Below, piece after piece: positions 19,097 to 33,043 of a stretch of DNA of 64,000 bases. The number at the start of each line of letters is the position of its first letter. Position 1 is the first letter of the stretch. The notes under the pieces are model-generated. The model saw only the letters and a program-made list of their open reading frames with translations. It made no database searches and was not told the DNA's origin. This DNA is from Pseudomonadota bacterium (GTDB lineage: Bacteria; Pseudomonadota; Gammaproteobacteria; Burkholderiales; Burkholderiaceae_C): contig JAIUOW010000004.1 in NCBI GenBank assembly GCA_020161775.1, positions 1 through 64,000 of the forward strand, in the 5' to 3' direction. Position numbers and translations under genes: made by a program.

Positions 19097-20913
19097 GGCG
19101 TTGTCTCCCTTGCCTGCACATGGCTCTGGATGGCCTGGGTAATGAAGCGGGCGGTGATCGGAGTGCCGTCAAAGTGGCGCACGCGCACCAGCTGCGCTGG
19201 GCTTACGTCCAGCTCGTTGACCAGCAGGCTGTGCATCTGGCCGTCGCGATTCTGCTCCACCACGAACACCCGCTCATGGGCGTCGATGAACTCGCGCACC
19301 GATGCGGGGAACGGGAATGCGCGCAGCCGCAGCGCGTCCAGCTGCACGCCGGCAAGCGCCAGCGCGTCCAGCGCCTCGGCCATGGCCGGGCTGGTCGAGC
19401 CGAAATAGATGACGCCCAGCGGCGTCCTGCCTGCGGCCGGTCGCAGCACGGGCTGGGGCACCAGCGTGGCGGCGGTGGCGAATTTCTTCAGCAGCCGTTC
19501 CACGTTGTAGATGTAGTCGGGGCCCCGCTCCGAATACTGGGCATAGGAGTTGCGCGTGGTGCCGCGGGTGAAGTAGCTGCCCTTGGTGGGGTGGGTGCCC
19601 GGCAGGGTGCGCCAGGGAATGCCGTCGCCGTCCACGTCCTTGTAGCGGCCAAAGTCCCGACCCGCGTCCAGCTCGGCGGCGGTCATGACCTTGCCACGGT
19701 CCAGCGGGCGGCTGTCGTCCCAGGCAAAGGGCTCGCACAGGCGCTGGTTCATGCCGATGTCCAGGTCGGTCATGACGAACACCGGCGTCTGCAACCGGTC
19801 GGCCAGGTCCAGCGCCGCCGCGGAATGCTCGAAGCACTCGGTCGGGTCCTGCGGGAACAGCAGCACGTGCTTGGTGTCACCGTGCGACGCATAGGCACAG
19901 GCCAGGATGTCGGCCTGCTGGGTGCGCGTGGGCATGCCGGTGGACGGCCCGCCGCGCTGCACGTTGATGATGGTCACCGGAATCTCGGCAAAGTAGGCCA
20001 GGCCGATGAACTCCGTCATGAGCGACACGCCGGGGCCGGATGTGGCGGTAAACGCCCGCGCGCCATTCCAGCCCGCGCCCACCACCATGCCGATGGAGGC
20101 GATTTCGTCCTCGGCCTGCACGATGGCGTAATGGTTCTGGCCGGTAGCCGGGTCTACGCGGTACTTCGCGCAGTATTTCTGGAAGGCTTCAGCCACCGAC
20201 GACGACGGCGTGATCGGGTACCAGGCCGCCACCGTGGCGCCGCCATACACGCAGCCTAGGGCCGCCGCCGTGTTGCCGTCCACAAAGATGCGCTCGCCCA
20301 CCTTGTCGGCGCGCCGCACGCGGATGCCCAGCGGCGCCTGCAGGTGCTCTTTGGCAAAGTCGCGGCCCAGGTGCAGAGCCTGCACGTTGGAGGCCAGCAG
20401 CTTTTCCTTGCCTTTGTACTGCTCGCCAAACAGCTTCTCGATCACCTCAGGTTCGATTTCCAGCAGCACCGACAGCGCGCCCACATAGACGATGTTCTTG
20501 AACAGCTGGCGCTGGCGCGGGTCGGTATAGACGGCGTTGCAGATTTCCGTGAGCGGCATGCCGATCACGTGGATGTCGTCGCGGAATTTTTCTTTCGGCA
20601 ACGGCCGCGTGCTGTCATAGAACAGGTAGCCGCCGCTTTCCAGCTCGGCCACGTCGGCGTCCCAGGTCTGCGGGTTCATGGCCACCATCATGTCGATGCC
20701 ACCGCGCCGGCCCAGGTAACCCTGCTCAGTCACGCGTACCTCGTACCAGGTGGGCAGGCCCTGGATGTTGCTGGGGAAGATGTTGCGCGGGCTGACCGGC
20801 ACGCCCATGCGCATGATGGCTTTGGCGAACAGCTCGTTGGCACTGGCCGAGCCCGAGCCGTTGACGTTGGCAAACTTGATGACAAAGTCGTTGACAGCTT
20901 CAATCCGGTTCAT
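19093..20913 (-). CDS. korA: 2-oxoacid:acceptor oxidoreductase, fused gamma-alpha subunit
   Basis: A 606-residue subunit with an N-terminal gamma domain (GSGSASANELFAKAIMRMG near residue 17, then NPQTWDADVAEL near residue 70) joined to the alpha domain (GNTAAALGCVYGGATVAAWYPITPSSSVAE near residue 220, summarised; then IVQAEDEIASIGMVVGAGWNG). The alpha domain contributes to the ThDP site with KorB. ATG 20913 is chosen because it overlaps the upstream flavoprotein stop as ATGA and is preceded by GGAGGTG. A further upstream start would extend into that gene. Confidence 0.87.
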   Translation of the reverse strand: MNRIEAVNDFVIKFANVNGSGSASANELFAKAIMRMGVPVSPRNIFPSNIQGLPTWYEVRVTEQGYLGRRGGIDMMVAMNPQTWDADVAELESGGYLFYDSTRPLPKEKFRDDIHVIGMPLTEICNAVYTDPRQRQLFKNIVYVGALSVLLEIEPEVIEKLFGEQYKGKEKLLASNVQALHLGRDFAKEHLQAPLGIRVRRADKVGERIFVDGNTAAALGCVYGGATVAAWYPITPSSSVAEAFQKYCAKYRVDPATGQNHYAIVQAEDEIASIGMVVGAGWNGARAFTATSGPGVSLMTEFIGLAYFAEIPVTIINVQRGGPSTGMPTRTQQADILACAYASHGDTKHVLLFPQDPTECFEHSAAALDLADRLQTPVFVMTDLDIGMNQRLCEPFAWDDSRPLDRGKVMTAAELDAGRDFGRYKDVDGDGIPWRTLPGTHPTKGSYFTRGTTRNSYAQYSERGPDYIYNVERLLKKFATAATLVPQPVLRPAAGRTPLGVIYFGSTSPAMAEALDALALAGVQLDALRLRAFPFPASVREFIDAHERVFVVEQNRDGQMHSLLVNELDVSPAQLVRVRHFDGTPITARFITQAIQSHVQARETTP

Positions 20914-22745
20914 ACGGCCACCTCCTGCGTTCCACTCAAGCCCAGCGGTGCGGCCTTGGCCGTAATCAGCAGGAACTTCTGCATGTCCCAGGCCCCCGTG
21001 GGGCAACGCTCGGCGCACAGGCCACAGTGCAGGCAGACGTCTTCGTCCTTGACCATCACGCGGCCTGTCTTGAGCGTGTGCGACACATACAGGTCCTGCG
21101 ACGTGTTGAGCGCGGGCGCTTTCAGCCGCGTACGCAGCTCGGCCTCATCTGCGTTGTCAGTGAAGCTGATGCAGTCCATGGGGCAGATGTCCACGCAGGC
21201 ATCGCATTCAATGCAGGCCGGCTCGGTGAACACCGTCTGCACATCGCAGTTCAGGCAGCGCTGGGCTTCCTTGAAGGCCGTGGCAGCGTCAAAGCCCAGC
21301 TCCACCTCCACCTTGATGCTGGCCAGCGCCTTTTCGGCCTGGGCCCAGGGCACCTTGAAGCGCTGGTCGTTGGAGGTGTCGTTGTCGTAGCTCCACTCGT
21401 GGATGCCCATCTTCTGGGACATCAGGTTGGTCATGGGGGCGGGCCGCAGGGCAATGTCTTCACCGTTGAGCAGCCGGTCGATCGACACAGCCGCCTCATG
21501 CCCGTGGGCCACGGCCGTGATGATGTTCTTGGGACCAAAGGCCGCATCGCCGCCAAAGAACACCTGCGCCAGGCTGGACTGGTGCGTGTCCTTGGCCAGG
21601 ACGGGCAGGCCCCATTGGTCAAAGGCGATGCCGCAGTCGCGCTCGATCCACGGGAAGGCGTTTTCCTGGCCCACGGCCACCAGCACCTCGTCGCATTCAA
21701 AAAAAGCGTCGGGCTCACCCGTGGGCACCAGGCTGCGCTTGCCCTTGCTGTCGTACACCGCCTGCACGATTTCAAACGTCATGCCCTGCAGCTTGCCGCC
21801 CTGGTGCACAAAGGCCTTGGGCACGTGGTAGTTGATGATGGGGATGCCCTCGTGCTGGGCGTCTTCCTTTTCCCAGGGGGAGGCCTTCATTTCCTCGAAC
21901 CCGCTGCGCACGATGACCTTCACGTCCGTCCCGCCCAGGCGCCGCGCCGAGCGGCAGCAGTCCATGGCGGTGTTGCCGCCGCCCAGCACGATCACGCGTT
22001 TGCCTATCTGCGTGATGTGGCCGAACGACACTGACGCCAGCCAGTCGATGCCGATGTGGATGCTGGCCGCGGCCTCCTTGCGCCCCGGCAGGTCCAGGTC
22101 GCGCCCGCGCGGCGCGCCGCAGCCGACGAACACGGCGTCATAGCCCCCGCCCGTCTTGTCCTCCAGCAGCGCCTTCATGGATTCAATGCGCTCACCGCTT
22201 TTGAACGTGACGCCCAGGTCCAGGACGTAGCCCGTTTCTTCGTCAATCACCGATTCGGGCAGGCGAAAGCGCGGGATCTGCGTGCGGATGAAGCCGCCCG
22301 CCTTGGCCTCGCCGTCATACACCGTCACGTCATAGCCCAGCGGCGCCAGGTCGCGCGCCACCGTGAGCGACGCGGGGCCTGCGCCGATGCAGGCCACGCG
22401 CTTGCCGTTCTTCTTTGGGGCCGGCCTGGGCATGCGCTGACCCACGTCGTCCTTCATGTCAGCGGCCACGCGTTTCAGGCGGCAGATGGCCACGGGTTCG
22501 GGATGCTGCGCATTCGCCTCCTCCACCCTGCCCCGCCGGCACGCCGGCTCGCACGGCCGGTCGCAGGTGCGCCCGAGGATGCCGGGAAACACGTTGGACA
22601 CCCAGTTGACCATGTAGGCGTCGCCGTAGCGGCCCTGGGCGATCAGGCGGATGTATTCAGGAACGGGGGTGTGGGCGGGGCAAGCGTACTGGCAATCAAC
22701 GACCTTGTGGAAATAGGCCGGGTTGGCAATGTTGGATGGCTGCAA
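20910..22745 (-). CDS. GltD-like FAD oxidoreductase with two C-terminal [4Fe-4S] clusters
   Basis: A 611-residue flavoprotein. The N-terminal Fe-S region has CQYACPAHTPVPEYI and CDRPCEPACRRG, as in GltD-type proteins. FAD binding is CIGAGPASLTVARDLA near residue 116, NAD(P) binding is VIVLGGGNTAMDCCRSARR near residue 257, and FFGGDAAFGPKNIITAVAHG closes the FAD domain. The C-terminus adds CIECDACVDICPMDC and CLHCGLCAERCPTGA. It starts at TTG 22745 with AAGGAG 6 bases upstream. Coupled to korAB by ATGA, it probably takes electrons from the 2-oxoacid oxidoreductase and passes them to NAD(P), or runs the reverse. Confidence 0.85.
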   Translation of the reverse strand: MQPSNIANPAYFHKVVDCQYACPAHTPVPEYIRLIAQGRYGDAYMVNWVSNVFPGILGRTCDRPCEPACRRGRVEEANAQHPEPVAICRLKRVAADMKDDVGQRMPRPAPKKNGKRVACIGAGPASLTVARDLAPLGYDVTVYDGEAKAGGFIRTQIPRFRLPESVIDEETGYVLDLGVTFKSGERIESMKALLEDKTGGGYDAVFVGCGAPRGRDLDLPGRKEAAASIHIGIDWLASVSFGHITQIGKRVIVLGGGNTAMDCCRSARRLGGTDVKVIVRSGFEEMKASPWEKEDAQHEGIPIINYHVPKAFVHQGGKLQGMTFEIVQAVYDSKGKRSLVPTGEPDAFFECDEVLVAVGQENAFPWIERDCGIAFDQWGLPVLAKDTHQSSLAQVFFGGDAAFGPKNIITAVAHGHEAAVSIDRLLNGEDIALRPAPMTNLMSQKMGIHEWSYDNDTSNDQRFKVPWAQAEKALASIKVEVELGFDAATAFKEAQRCLNCDVQTVFTEPACIECDACVDICPMDCISFTDNADEAELRTRLKAPALNTSQDLYVSHTLKTGRVMVKDEDVCLHCGLCAERCPTGAWDMQKFLLITAKAAPLGLSGTQEVAV

Positions 22746-22857
22746 AGCTGTCTCCTTGCCACGCCATGCACCAGGACGGTGCTGGCGGGTAGGTCAGTCT
22801 AAGCCTGCGGTGTGCCAGAACGCTCTCGGGGGAATCCCCGAGGATGTAAGTTTCGCG

Positions 22858-23895
22858 TCAGCGCGTGGCAGCCGGGTCGCCCAGCACCACGGCTTCATAG
22901 GCATGCAGCGACGGCAGCCCGCCGGTGTGCAGGAACAGCAGCTTTTCGCCGGGCTTGAAGTAGCCCTGGCGGGCCAGGCCGATCAGGCCAGCCATGATCT
23001 TGCCGGTGTACACCGGGTCCAGCGGGATGCCTTCGGTGCGGGCCAGCAGCTGCACGGCCTCGACCATGGCGGCGTTGGGCACGGAATACTTGGGCTGCCA
23101 GTAGCCGCCCACGCACACCACGTCTTGCGGCCGCACGGTGATGTCCAGGCCCAGCAGGCCGCAGACGGCTTGCGCCTCCTTCAGCACCAGCGGCTGCTGG
23201 TCGGCCGGGTCACGGCTGACGCCGATGCCCACGATGGGGATGTTGATGTGGTTGCCCAGAAAGCCCGCCACCAGCCCACCGTGCGTGCCGGAGCTGCCCG
23301 AGCCCACCACCACGCGGTCGATCTGCACGCCCTGCTCGAACAGCTGCTGCTGCAGCTCCTGCGCGCAGGCCACATAGCCCAGGCCTCCGATGGCGTTGGA
23401 GCCGCCGCCGGGGATGATGTAGGCCTTGCGGCCCAGGGCCGCGACTTCGTCGGCCATCTTCTGCATGGCAGCGGCCATGTTGCTGCCACCGGGCACCACG
23501 GTGATGGCTTCCACGCCCATCAGCCGGAACATGAAATTGTTGCCGCTGGCGTTGACGTCATAGCTGTCGGGCACGCGCTCCTCGATCACGAAGCGGCACT
23601 TCAGCCCCTCTTTCACCGCTGCGGCCAGCGTGATGCGGCAGTGGTTGGACTGCGGCGCACCACAGGTCACCAGCGTGTCGGCGCCCTGCGCCAGCGCATC
23701 GGCCACCAGGAATTCGAGCTTGCGCGTCTTGTTGCCGCCGGGGAACAGGCCCAGCATGTCGTCGCGCTTGATCCAGACCTCGGGGCCCTGCCCGCCGGGG
23801 CAACTGGCGGCAAGCGCTTTGGTGAAGTTCGGCAAGAACTCCAGCGGCGTGGCAAAGGGGGTGTAGCGGCGGCGGGGAAAGCGTGAGAGGTCCAT
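22858..23895 (-). CDS. dcyD: D-cysteine desulfhydrase / ACC-deaminase family PLP enzyme
   Basis: A 345-residue fold-type II PLP enzyme. The PLP lysine lies in PGGNKTRKLEF (about residue 57). CGAPQSNHCRITLAAA follows near residue 83, GSGSSGTHGGLVAG near residue 200 binds the PLP phosphate, and LHTGGLPSLHAY is near the end. Members split D-cysteine to pyruvate, sulfide and ammonia, or deaminate ACC; the residues do not separate these with confidence. ATG 23895 begins MDLSRFPRR, the usual start. It lies 19 bases downstream of the VOC gene and may be the last gene of the propionate operon. Confidence 0.8.
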   Translation of the reverse strand: MDLSRFPRRRYTPFATPLEFLPNFTKALAASCPGGQGPEVWIKRDDMLGLFPGGNKTRKLEFLVADALAQGADTLVTCGAPQSNHCRITLAAAVKEGLKCRFVIEERVPDSYDVNASGNNFMFRLMGVEAITVVPGGSNMAAAMQKMADEVAALGRKAYIIPGGGSNAIGGLGYVACAQELQQQLFEQGVQIDRVVVGSGSSGTHGGLVAGFLGNHINIPIVGIGVSRDPADQQPLVLKEAQAVCGLLGLDITVRPQDVVCVGGYWQPKYSVPNAAMVEAVQLLARTEGIPLDPVYTGKIMAGLIGLARQGYFKPGEKLLFLHTGGLPSLHAYEAVVLGDPAATR

Positions 23896-23914
23896 CGCGT
23901 TATTGTGCCGCCGG

Positions 23915-24397
<483 letters not shown>

Positions 24398-24409
24398 CGC
24401 TGGGCTCCC

Positions 24410-26461
<2,052 letters not shown>

Positions 26462-26482
26462 GTTTCAGTGTCCTTGGAGGTT

Positions 26483-26536
26483 GTCATCCCGGACCTGATC
26501 CGGGACCCATGGATTGCGGGTCAAGCCCGCAATGAC
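26483..26536 (+). repeat. REP-like double-palindrome repeat, copy 1
   Basis: Two adjacent palindromes, GTCATCCCGGACCTGATCCG(GG) and then TTGCGGGTCAAGCCCGCAA ending TGAC, sit in the pccB-pccA gap. The same unit in inverse orientation occurs at 40832-40912, where the two palindromes are separated by about 28 extra bases. Each unit is bounded by GTCAT/ATGAC. Confidence 0.8.
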
Positions 26537-26547
26537 AAGGCTGTTGT

Positions 26548-28080
26548 TCACAGCGGGATATTGCCGTGCTTGCGCCACGGGTTTTCCAGTTTTTTGTCAC
26601 GCAGCATCACAAGGCTGCGGCAGATGCGCTTGCGCGTCTCGTGCGGCTGGATCACGTCGTCGATAAAGCCACGGGCACCGGCCACGAACGGATTGGCGAA
26701 ACGGGCCTTGTATTCGGCCTCTTTGGCGGCCAGCTTGGCCGGGTCACCCTTGTCTTCGCGGAAGATGATTTCCACCGCGCCCTTGGCGCCCATGACCGCG
26801 ATCTCGGCGTTGGGCCAGGCAAAGTTGACATCGCCGCGCAGGTGCTTGGACGCCATCACGTCATAGGCGCCGCCATAGGCCTTGCGCGTGATGACGGTGA
26901 TCTTGGGCACGGTGCATTCGGCATAGGCGTACAGCAGCTTGGCACCGTGCTTGATGATGCCGCCGTACTCTTGAGAAGTGCCGGGCATGAAACCGGGCAC
27001 GTCCACGAAGGTGATCACGGGGATGTTGAATGCATCGCAAAAGCGCACGAAGCGCGCGGCCTTGATGCTGCTCTTGATGTCCAGGCAGCCGGCCAGCACC
27101 AGCGGCTGGTTGGCCACGATGCCCACCGTCTGGCCTTCCATGCGGCCAAAGCCGATGATGATGTTCTTCGCGTAATCCGGCTGCAGCTCGAAGAAGTCGC
27201 CGTCGTCCACCGTCTTGGCGATCAGCTCCTTCATGTCATAGGGCTTGTTGGCGTTGTCGGGCACCAGCGTGTCCAGGCTCATGTCCATGCGGTCGGCCGG
27301 GTCGTTGCTCGGGCGCATGGGTGGCTTGTCGCGGTTGTTCAGCGGCAGGTAGTTGTACAGGCGGCGCAGCATGACCAGCGCCTCCACGTCGTTGTCAAAC
27401 GCCATGTCGGCCACGCCGCTGCGCGTGGTGTGCGTCACCGCGCCGCCCAGCTCCTCGGCCGTCACCTCTTCGTGCGTCACGGTCTTGACCACATCGGGGC
27501 CGGTCACGAACATGTAGCTGCTGTCCTTGACCATGAAGATGAAGTCCGTCATGGCCGGGCTGTAAACCGCGCCGCCAGCGCAGGGGCCCATGATCATGCT
27601 GATCTGCGGCACCACGCCGCTGGCCATCACGTTGCGCTGGAATACATCGGCATAACCGCCCAGCGAGGCCACGCCTTCCTGGATGCGGGCGCCGCCTGAA
27701 TCGTTCAGGCCGATCACCGGCGCGCCGACCTTCATGGCCTGGTCCATCACCTTGCAGATCTTCTCGGCATGGGCTTCGCTTAAAGCGCCGCCAAACACGG
27801 TGAAGTCCTGGCTGAACACGAACACCAGGCGGCCGTTGATCATGCCGTAGCCCGTCACCACACCGTCGCCCGGCGGCTTGTTGCCCTCCATGCCGAAGTC
27901 GGTGCAGCGGTGCTCGACGAACATGTCCCATTCCTCGAACGTGCCGTCGTCCAGAAGGATTTCCAGCCGCTCGCGGGCGGTGAGCTTGCCTTTGGCATGT
28001 TGCGCATCAATGCGCTTCTGGCCACCGCCCAGGCGAGCGGCGGCGCGTTTCTTTTCCAGCTGTTCAATGATGTCTTGCAT
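26548..28080 (-). CDS. pccB: Propionyl-CoA carboxylase, beta (carboxyltransferase) subunit
   Basis: A 510-residue carboxyltransferase of the crotonase-like fold. It has [20 protein letters not shown] near residue 97, [20 protein letters not shown] near residue 125, and [20 protein letters not shown], which forms the acyl-CoA and biotin pockets. GYG-type C-terminal signature: [18 protein letters not shown]. With PccA it makes (S)-methylmalonyl-CoA from propionyl-CoA. Its 5' end overlaps the meaB 3' end by 17 bases. Length is the family norm. Confidence 0.94.
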   Translation of the reverse strand: MQDIIEQLEKKRAAARLGGGQKRIDAQHAKGKLTARERLEILLDDGTFEEWDMFVEHRCTDFGMEGNKPPGDGVVTGYGMINGRLVFVFSQDFTVFGGALSEAHAEKICKVMDQAMKVGAPVIGLNDSGGARIQEGVASLGGYADVFQRNVMASGVVPQISMIMGPCAGGAVYSPAMTDFIFMVKDSSYMFVTGPDVVKTVTHEEVTAEELGGAVTHTTRSGVADMAFDNDVEALVMLRRLYNYLPLNNRDKPPMRPSNDPADRMDMSLDTLVPDNANKPYDMKELIAKTVDDGDFFELQPDYAKNIIIGFGRMEGQTVGIVANQPLVLAGCLDIKSSIKAARFVRFCDAFNIPVITFVDVPGFMPGTSQEYGGIIKHGAKLLYAYAECTVPKITVITRKAYGGAYDVMASKHLRGDVNFAWPNAEIAVMGAKGAVEIIFREDKGDPAKLAAKEAEYKARFANPFVAGARGFIDDVIQPHETRKRICRSLVMLRDKKLENPWRKHGNIPL

Positions 28081-29085
28081 GTTTCTCTCCGAAATCTGTC
28101 ATGGCGCCCAGCAGCTGGCGCGCCGCGGTGGACGCAGCCAGCGTGCCGTGCGCCACCTGATGCGTCAGGCGCGGCAGCAGCTCGCGCACGGCCGCGTCCT
28201 GGCGGAAGGCCTGCTTGAGCCCGGCGTCGATGCGTTCCCACATCCACGCCAGCGACTGCTGCTGGCGGCGCGCAGCGAGCTGCCCGTTGGCTTGCTGCAG
28301 TGTTCTGAAATCCGTGACCGCCGCCCAGAACCGGTCCACGCCCGTGCCCTGCAGCGCGCTCAGCTGGAGCACCTGCGGGTGCCAGATCTTTTCGTCATGG
28401 TGCGCGTGGTCCGGGCGGCCGTGCTGGCCGAGCAACCGCAGCGCGCTCGTGATCTGCGCCTGCGCGCGGGTGGCAGCGTCGGCGTCGATGTCGGCCTTGT
28501 TGATGGCCACCAGGTCGGCCAGCTCCATCACGCCCTTCTTGATGGCTTGCAGGTCGTCGCCCGCGTTGGGCAGTTGCATCAGCACGAACATGTCCGTCAT
28601 GCCGGCCACGGCGGTCTCGCTCTGGCCCACGCCCACCGTCTCGACAATCACCACGTCGTAGCCGGCGGCCTCGCACACCAGCATGGCCTCGCGCGTCTTT
28701 TCGGCCACGCCGCCCAGCGTGCCGCTGGACGGGCTGGGCCGGATGTAGGCGCGCTCATGCACCGAGAGCTTTTCCATGCGGGTCTTGTCACCCAGGATGG
28801 AGCCGCCCGAGACCGTGCTGGACGGGTCGATGGTCAGCACGGCCACGCGGTGGCCCTGCCCGATCAGGTACAGGCCCAGCGCCTCGATGAAGGTGCTCTT
28901 GCCCACGCCCGGCACGCCGCTGATGCCCAGGCGGAATGATTGGCCCGTGTGCGGCAGCAGCGCCGTGAGCAGTTCATCAGCCTGCGCGCGGTGGTCCGCC
29001 CGGGTGGATTCGAGCAGCGTGATGGCCTTGGCGATGGCACGGCGCTGGGCCGGGCCATCGGTGCCAAGAACGCCCGCGGCAAAGT

Positions 29086-29089
<4 letters not shown>
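28064..29089 (-). CDS. meaB: MeaB-type G-protein chaperone of methylmalonyl-CoA mutase
   Basis: A 341-residue GTPase (ArgK/MeaB family). The P-loop is [10 protein letters not shown] near residue 62, then the switch-like [21 protein letters not shown] near residue 155 and NKADID near residue 200. It loads adenosylcobalamin into the mutase and protects it from inactivation. Its ATG overlaps the mutase stop as ATGA, and its 3' end overlaps pccB. The older annotation as a lysine/arginine transport kinase does not fit this operon. Confidence 0.93.
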
Positions 29090-31248
<2,159 letters not shown>

Positions 31249-31282
31249 GGCACCGTCTTGTAAAGGGTTTCCCCGAAGTCTA

Positions 31283-31326
31283 CATCATTCATAATTATTG
31301 ATGCAAAATATTTCCTGGCTTAGAAT
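31283..31326 (+). promoter_or_regulatory. Promoter and imperfect palindrome between the mutase operon and the GntR gene
   Basis: -35 TTGATG (31298-31303), 17-base spacer, -10 TAGAAT (31321-31326). The ATG of the GntR gene is at 31334, at the expected start site, so the transcript would be leaderless. An AT-rich palindrome, CATCA...TGATG (31283-31303), covers the -35 and may be the GntR operator for both directions. Confidence 0.65.
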
Positions 31327-31333
31327 CCGCGCC

Positions 31334-31969
31334 ATGGCTGCCGTCACCCTGACCCCCCGCGCACTTTATGAAGAGGTGGCCGAGCTGCTGCGTCAGCGCA
31401 TCTTCCGCCGCGAACTGGAGCCGGGCAGCTGGATCGACGAGCTGAAACTGGCCGAGGAATACGGCATCAGCCGCACCCCCCTGCGTGAGGCGCTGAAGGT
31501 GCTGGCGGCCGAGGGCCTGGTGACCATGAAGGTGCGCCGCGGCGCCTACGTCACCGAAGTCAATGAAAAAGACCTGAGCGACGTGTACCACCTGCTCAGC
31601 CTGCTGGAGTCCGACGCCGCCGGGGTGGTGGCCACCCGCGCGTCCGACGCCGAACTGCAGGAACTGCAGGCCCTGCACGCCGACCTGGAAGCCGCCGTGG
31701 CAGACCGCGAAAAGTTCTTTGCGGTCAATGAACGATTTCACATGCGGCTGCTGGAGATTGCCGACAACCGCTGGCGCGACCAGATGGTGGCCGACCTGCG
31801 CAAGGTCATGAAGCTGAACCGCCACAACTCGCTGCTCAAGTCGGGGCGCATTGGCGAGTCGCTGGCCGAGCACCGCGCGATCATGCAGGCCATCGTGCAA
31901 CGCGACAGCGCTGGCGCCATGCAGCGCATGCAGGCGCACTTCCGCAACGGGCTGGAAGCAGCCGCCTGA
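31334..31969 (+). CDS. GntR-family (FCD) regulator, probable controller of the propionyl-CoA operon
   Basis: A 211-residue regulator. The winged helix lies at residues about 5-70 (LYEEVAELLRQRIFRRELEPGSWIDE, summarised, with recognition helix YGISRTPLREALKVLAAEG). An FCD ligand domain follows with RASDAELQELQAL, FHMRLLEIADN and EHRAIMQAIVQRD, whose His residues bind a metal in this family. It is divergent from the mutase operon across an 85-base gap, which suggests an effector related to propionate or methylmalonate; that is inference. ATG 31334 (MAAVTL) is preferred because the promoter predicts transcription starting there. Confidence 0.87.
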   Translation: MAAVTLTPRALYEEVAELLRQRIFRRELEPGSWIDELKLAEEYGISRTPLREALKVLAAEGLVTMKVRRGAYVTEVNEKDLSDVYHLLSLLESDAAGVVATRASDAELQELQALHADLEAAVADREKFFAVNERFHMRLLEIADNRWRDQMVADLRKVMKLNRHNSLLKSGRIGESLAEHRAIMQAIVQRDSAGAMQRMQAHFRNGLEAAA

Positions 31970-31972
31970 CCC

Positions 31973-33034
31973 GTGCGCAGCGGCCTTCGGACCACCCGCC
32001 GCACGCTGCTGGCCTTGGGCATTGCTGCTGGTCTGGTTGGCCATCCCGCGCATGGCCAGACCGCTGCCCCGGCCTTCCATCCCGAGCGGCTGCAGGCGCT
32101 TGAAGCGCAGCTGCGCGGCGCGCCGAACGTGCGCGCCTTGCTGATGGAGCGGCGCGGCACACCGTTCACCCACTACCGCGCGGACACCACGGCGGCCACC
32201 CGCCTGAACATTGCATCCGTCACCAAGTCGGTGCTGTCCCTGCTGGTGGGCATTGCCATCGGCCAAGGCGCTATCGCCAGCGTGGACGAACCGCTCGCGG
32301 CGTTCTTCCCGGATCATGCGCAGGGCCCCAACGCCGCCGCGCTGCAGCGCGTGACGCTGTGCCACCTGCTCACGCTGTCACCGGGCTTCGACCGGGGCGG
32401 GCTGGACGCCAACACCGATTACCCTGATTTCGTTCAGCGCCTGTTTGCGCCGGGCCTGCTGGCCCATGCGCTGGGCCGCCCGCTGGTGCAGGCGCCCGGC
32501 AGCCGCTTTTATTACAGCAACATCGACACCCACCTGGTGGCCCAGGCGCTGGCGCGCCGACTGAAAGTGCCGCTGGCCGCTTTCGCGCAGGCCGAGCTGT
32601 TCACGCCGCTGGGCATTGAGGGCGTGCAGTGGCCCACCGGGCAGGACGGCGTGCCCAACGGTGCCTCCGAGTTGCGCCTGACCGCGCCTGACCTTCTGCG
32701 CATCGGCCAGATGATGCGCGCCGGCGGCCAATGGCAGGGCCGCCAGCTGGTACCCGCGGCCTACCTCAAGGAGGCCACCACCCGCCAGATCGACACCGGC
32801 CAGCCCGCGCGCGGGCCCAGGGAGCTGTGGGGCTATGGTTACCTGTGGTGGCTGTCATCCACGCCGGGGGACAACCTGCCCGCGTTTTACGCCACCGGCT
32901 ACGGCGGCCAGTTCCTCTATGTGGTGCCCGCGCTGGACCTGGTGGTGGTGGCGCTGACCGACCAGGTCTCGCGCGAAGTGGCGGGCCGCACGGCGGCCCT
33001 GATCCGCGACTTTGCGGTACCGGCGGCGCGTTAG
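31973..33034 (+). CDS. Exported serine hydrolase (class C beta-lactamase-like)
   Basis: A 353-residue protein from GTG, with a twin-arginine-like signal (TTRRTLLALGIAAGLVGHPAHG). The penicillin-recognising fold shows the S-x-x-K nucleophile in ASVTKSVLSLLVG (about residue 83) and the Y-S-N motif in RFYYSNIDTHL (about residue 180). A GYGGQFLYV segment near residue 305 may stand in for the KTG box. Members include esterases and D-aminopeptidases as well as beta-lactamases; the substrate is unknown. It starts 3 bases after the GntR stop, so the two are probably co-transcribed. Confidence 0.82.
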   Translation: MRSGLRTTRRTLLALGIAAGLVGHPAHGQTAAPAFHPERLQALEAQLRGAPNVRALLMERRGTPFTHYRADTTAATRLNIASVTKSVLSLLVGIAIGQGAIASVDEPLAAFFPDHAQGPNAAALQRVTLCHLLTLSPGFDRGGLDANTDYPDFVQRLFAPGLLAHALGRPLVQAPGSRFYYSNIDTHLVAQALARRLKVPLAAFAQAELFTPLGIEGVQWPTGQDGVPNGASELRLTAPDLLRIGQMMRAGGQWQGRQLVPAAYLKEATTRQIDTGQPARGPRELWGYGYLWWLSSTPGDNLPAFYATGYGGQFLYVVPALDLVVVALTDQVSREVAGRTAALIRDFAVPAAR

Positions 33035-33043
33035 GAACCGGCG

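Noticed and set aside
31249..31333. Cobalamin riboswitch upstream of methylmalonyl-CoA mutase
   Set aside because: The gap is 85 bases and has no B12-box sequence; it is too short for the fold.
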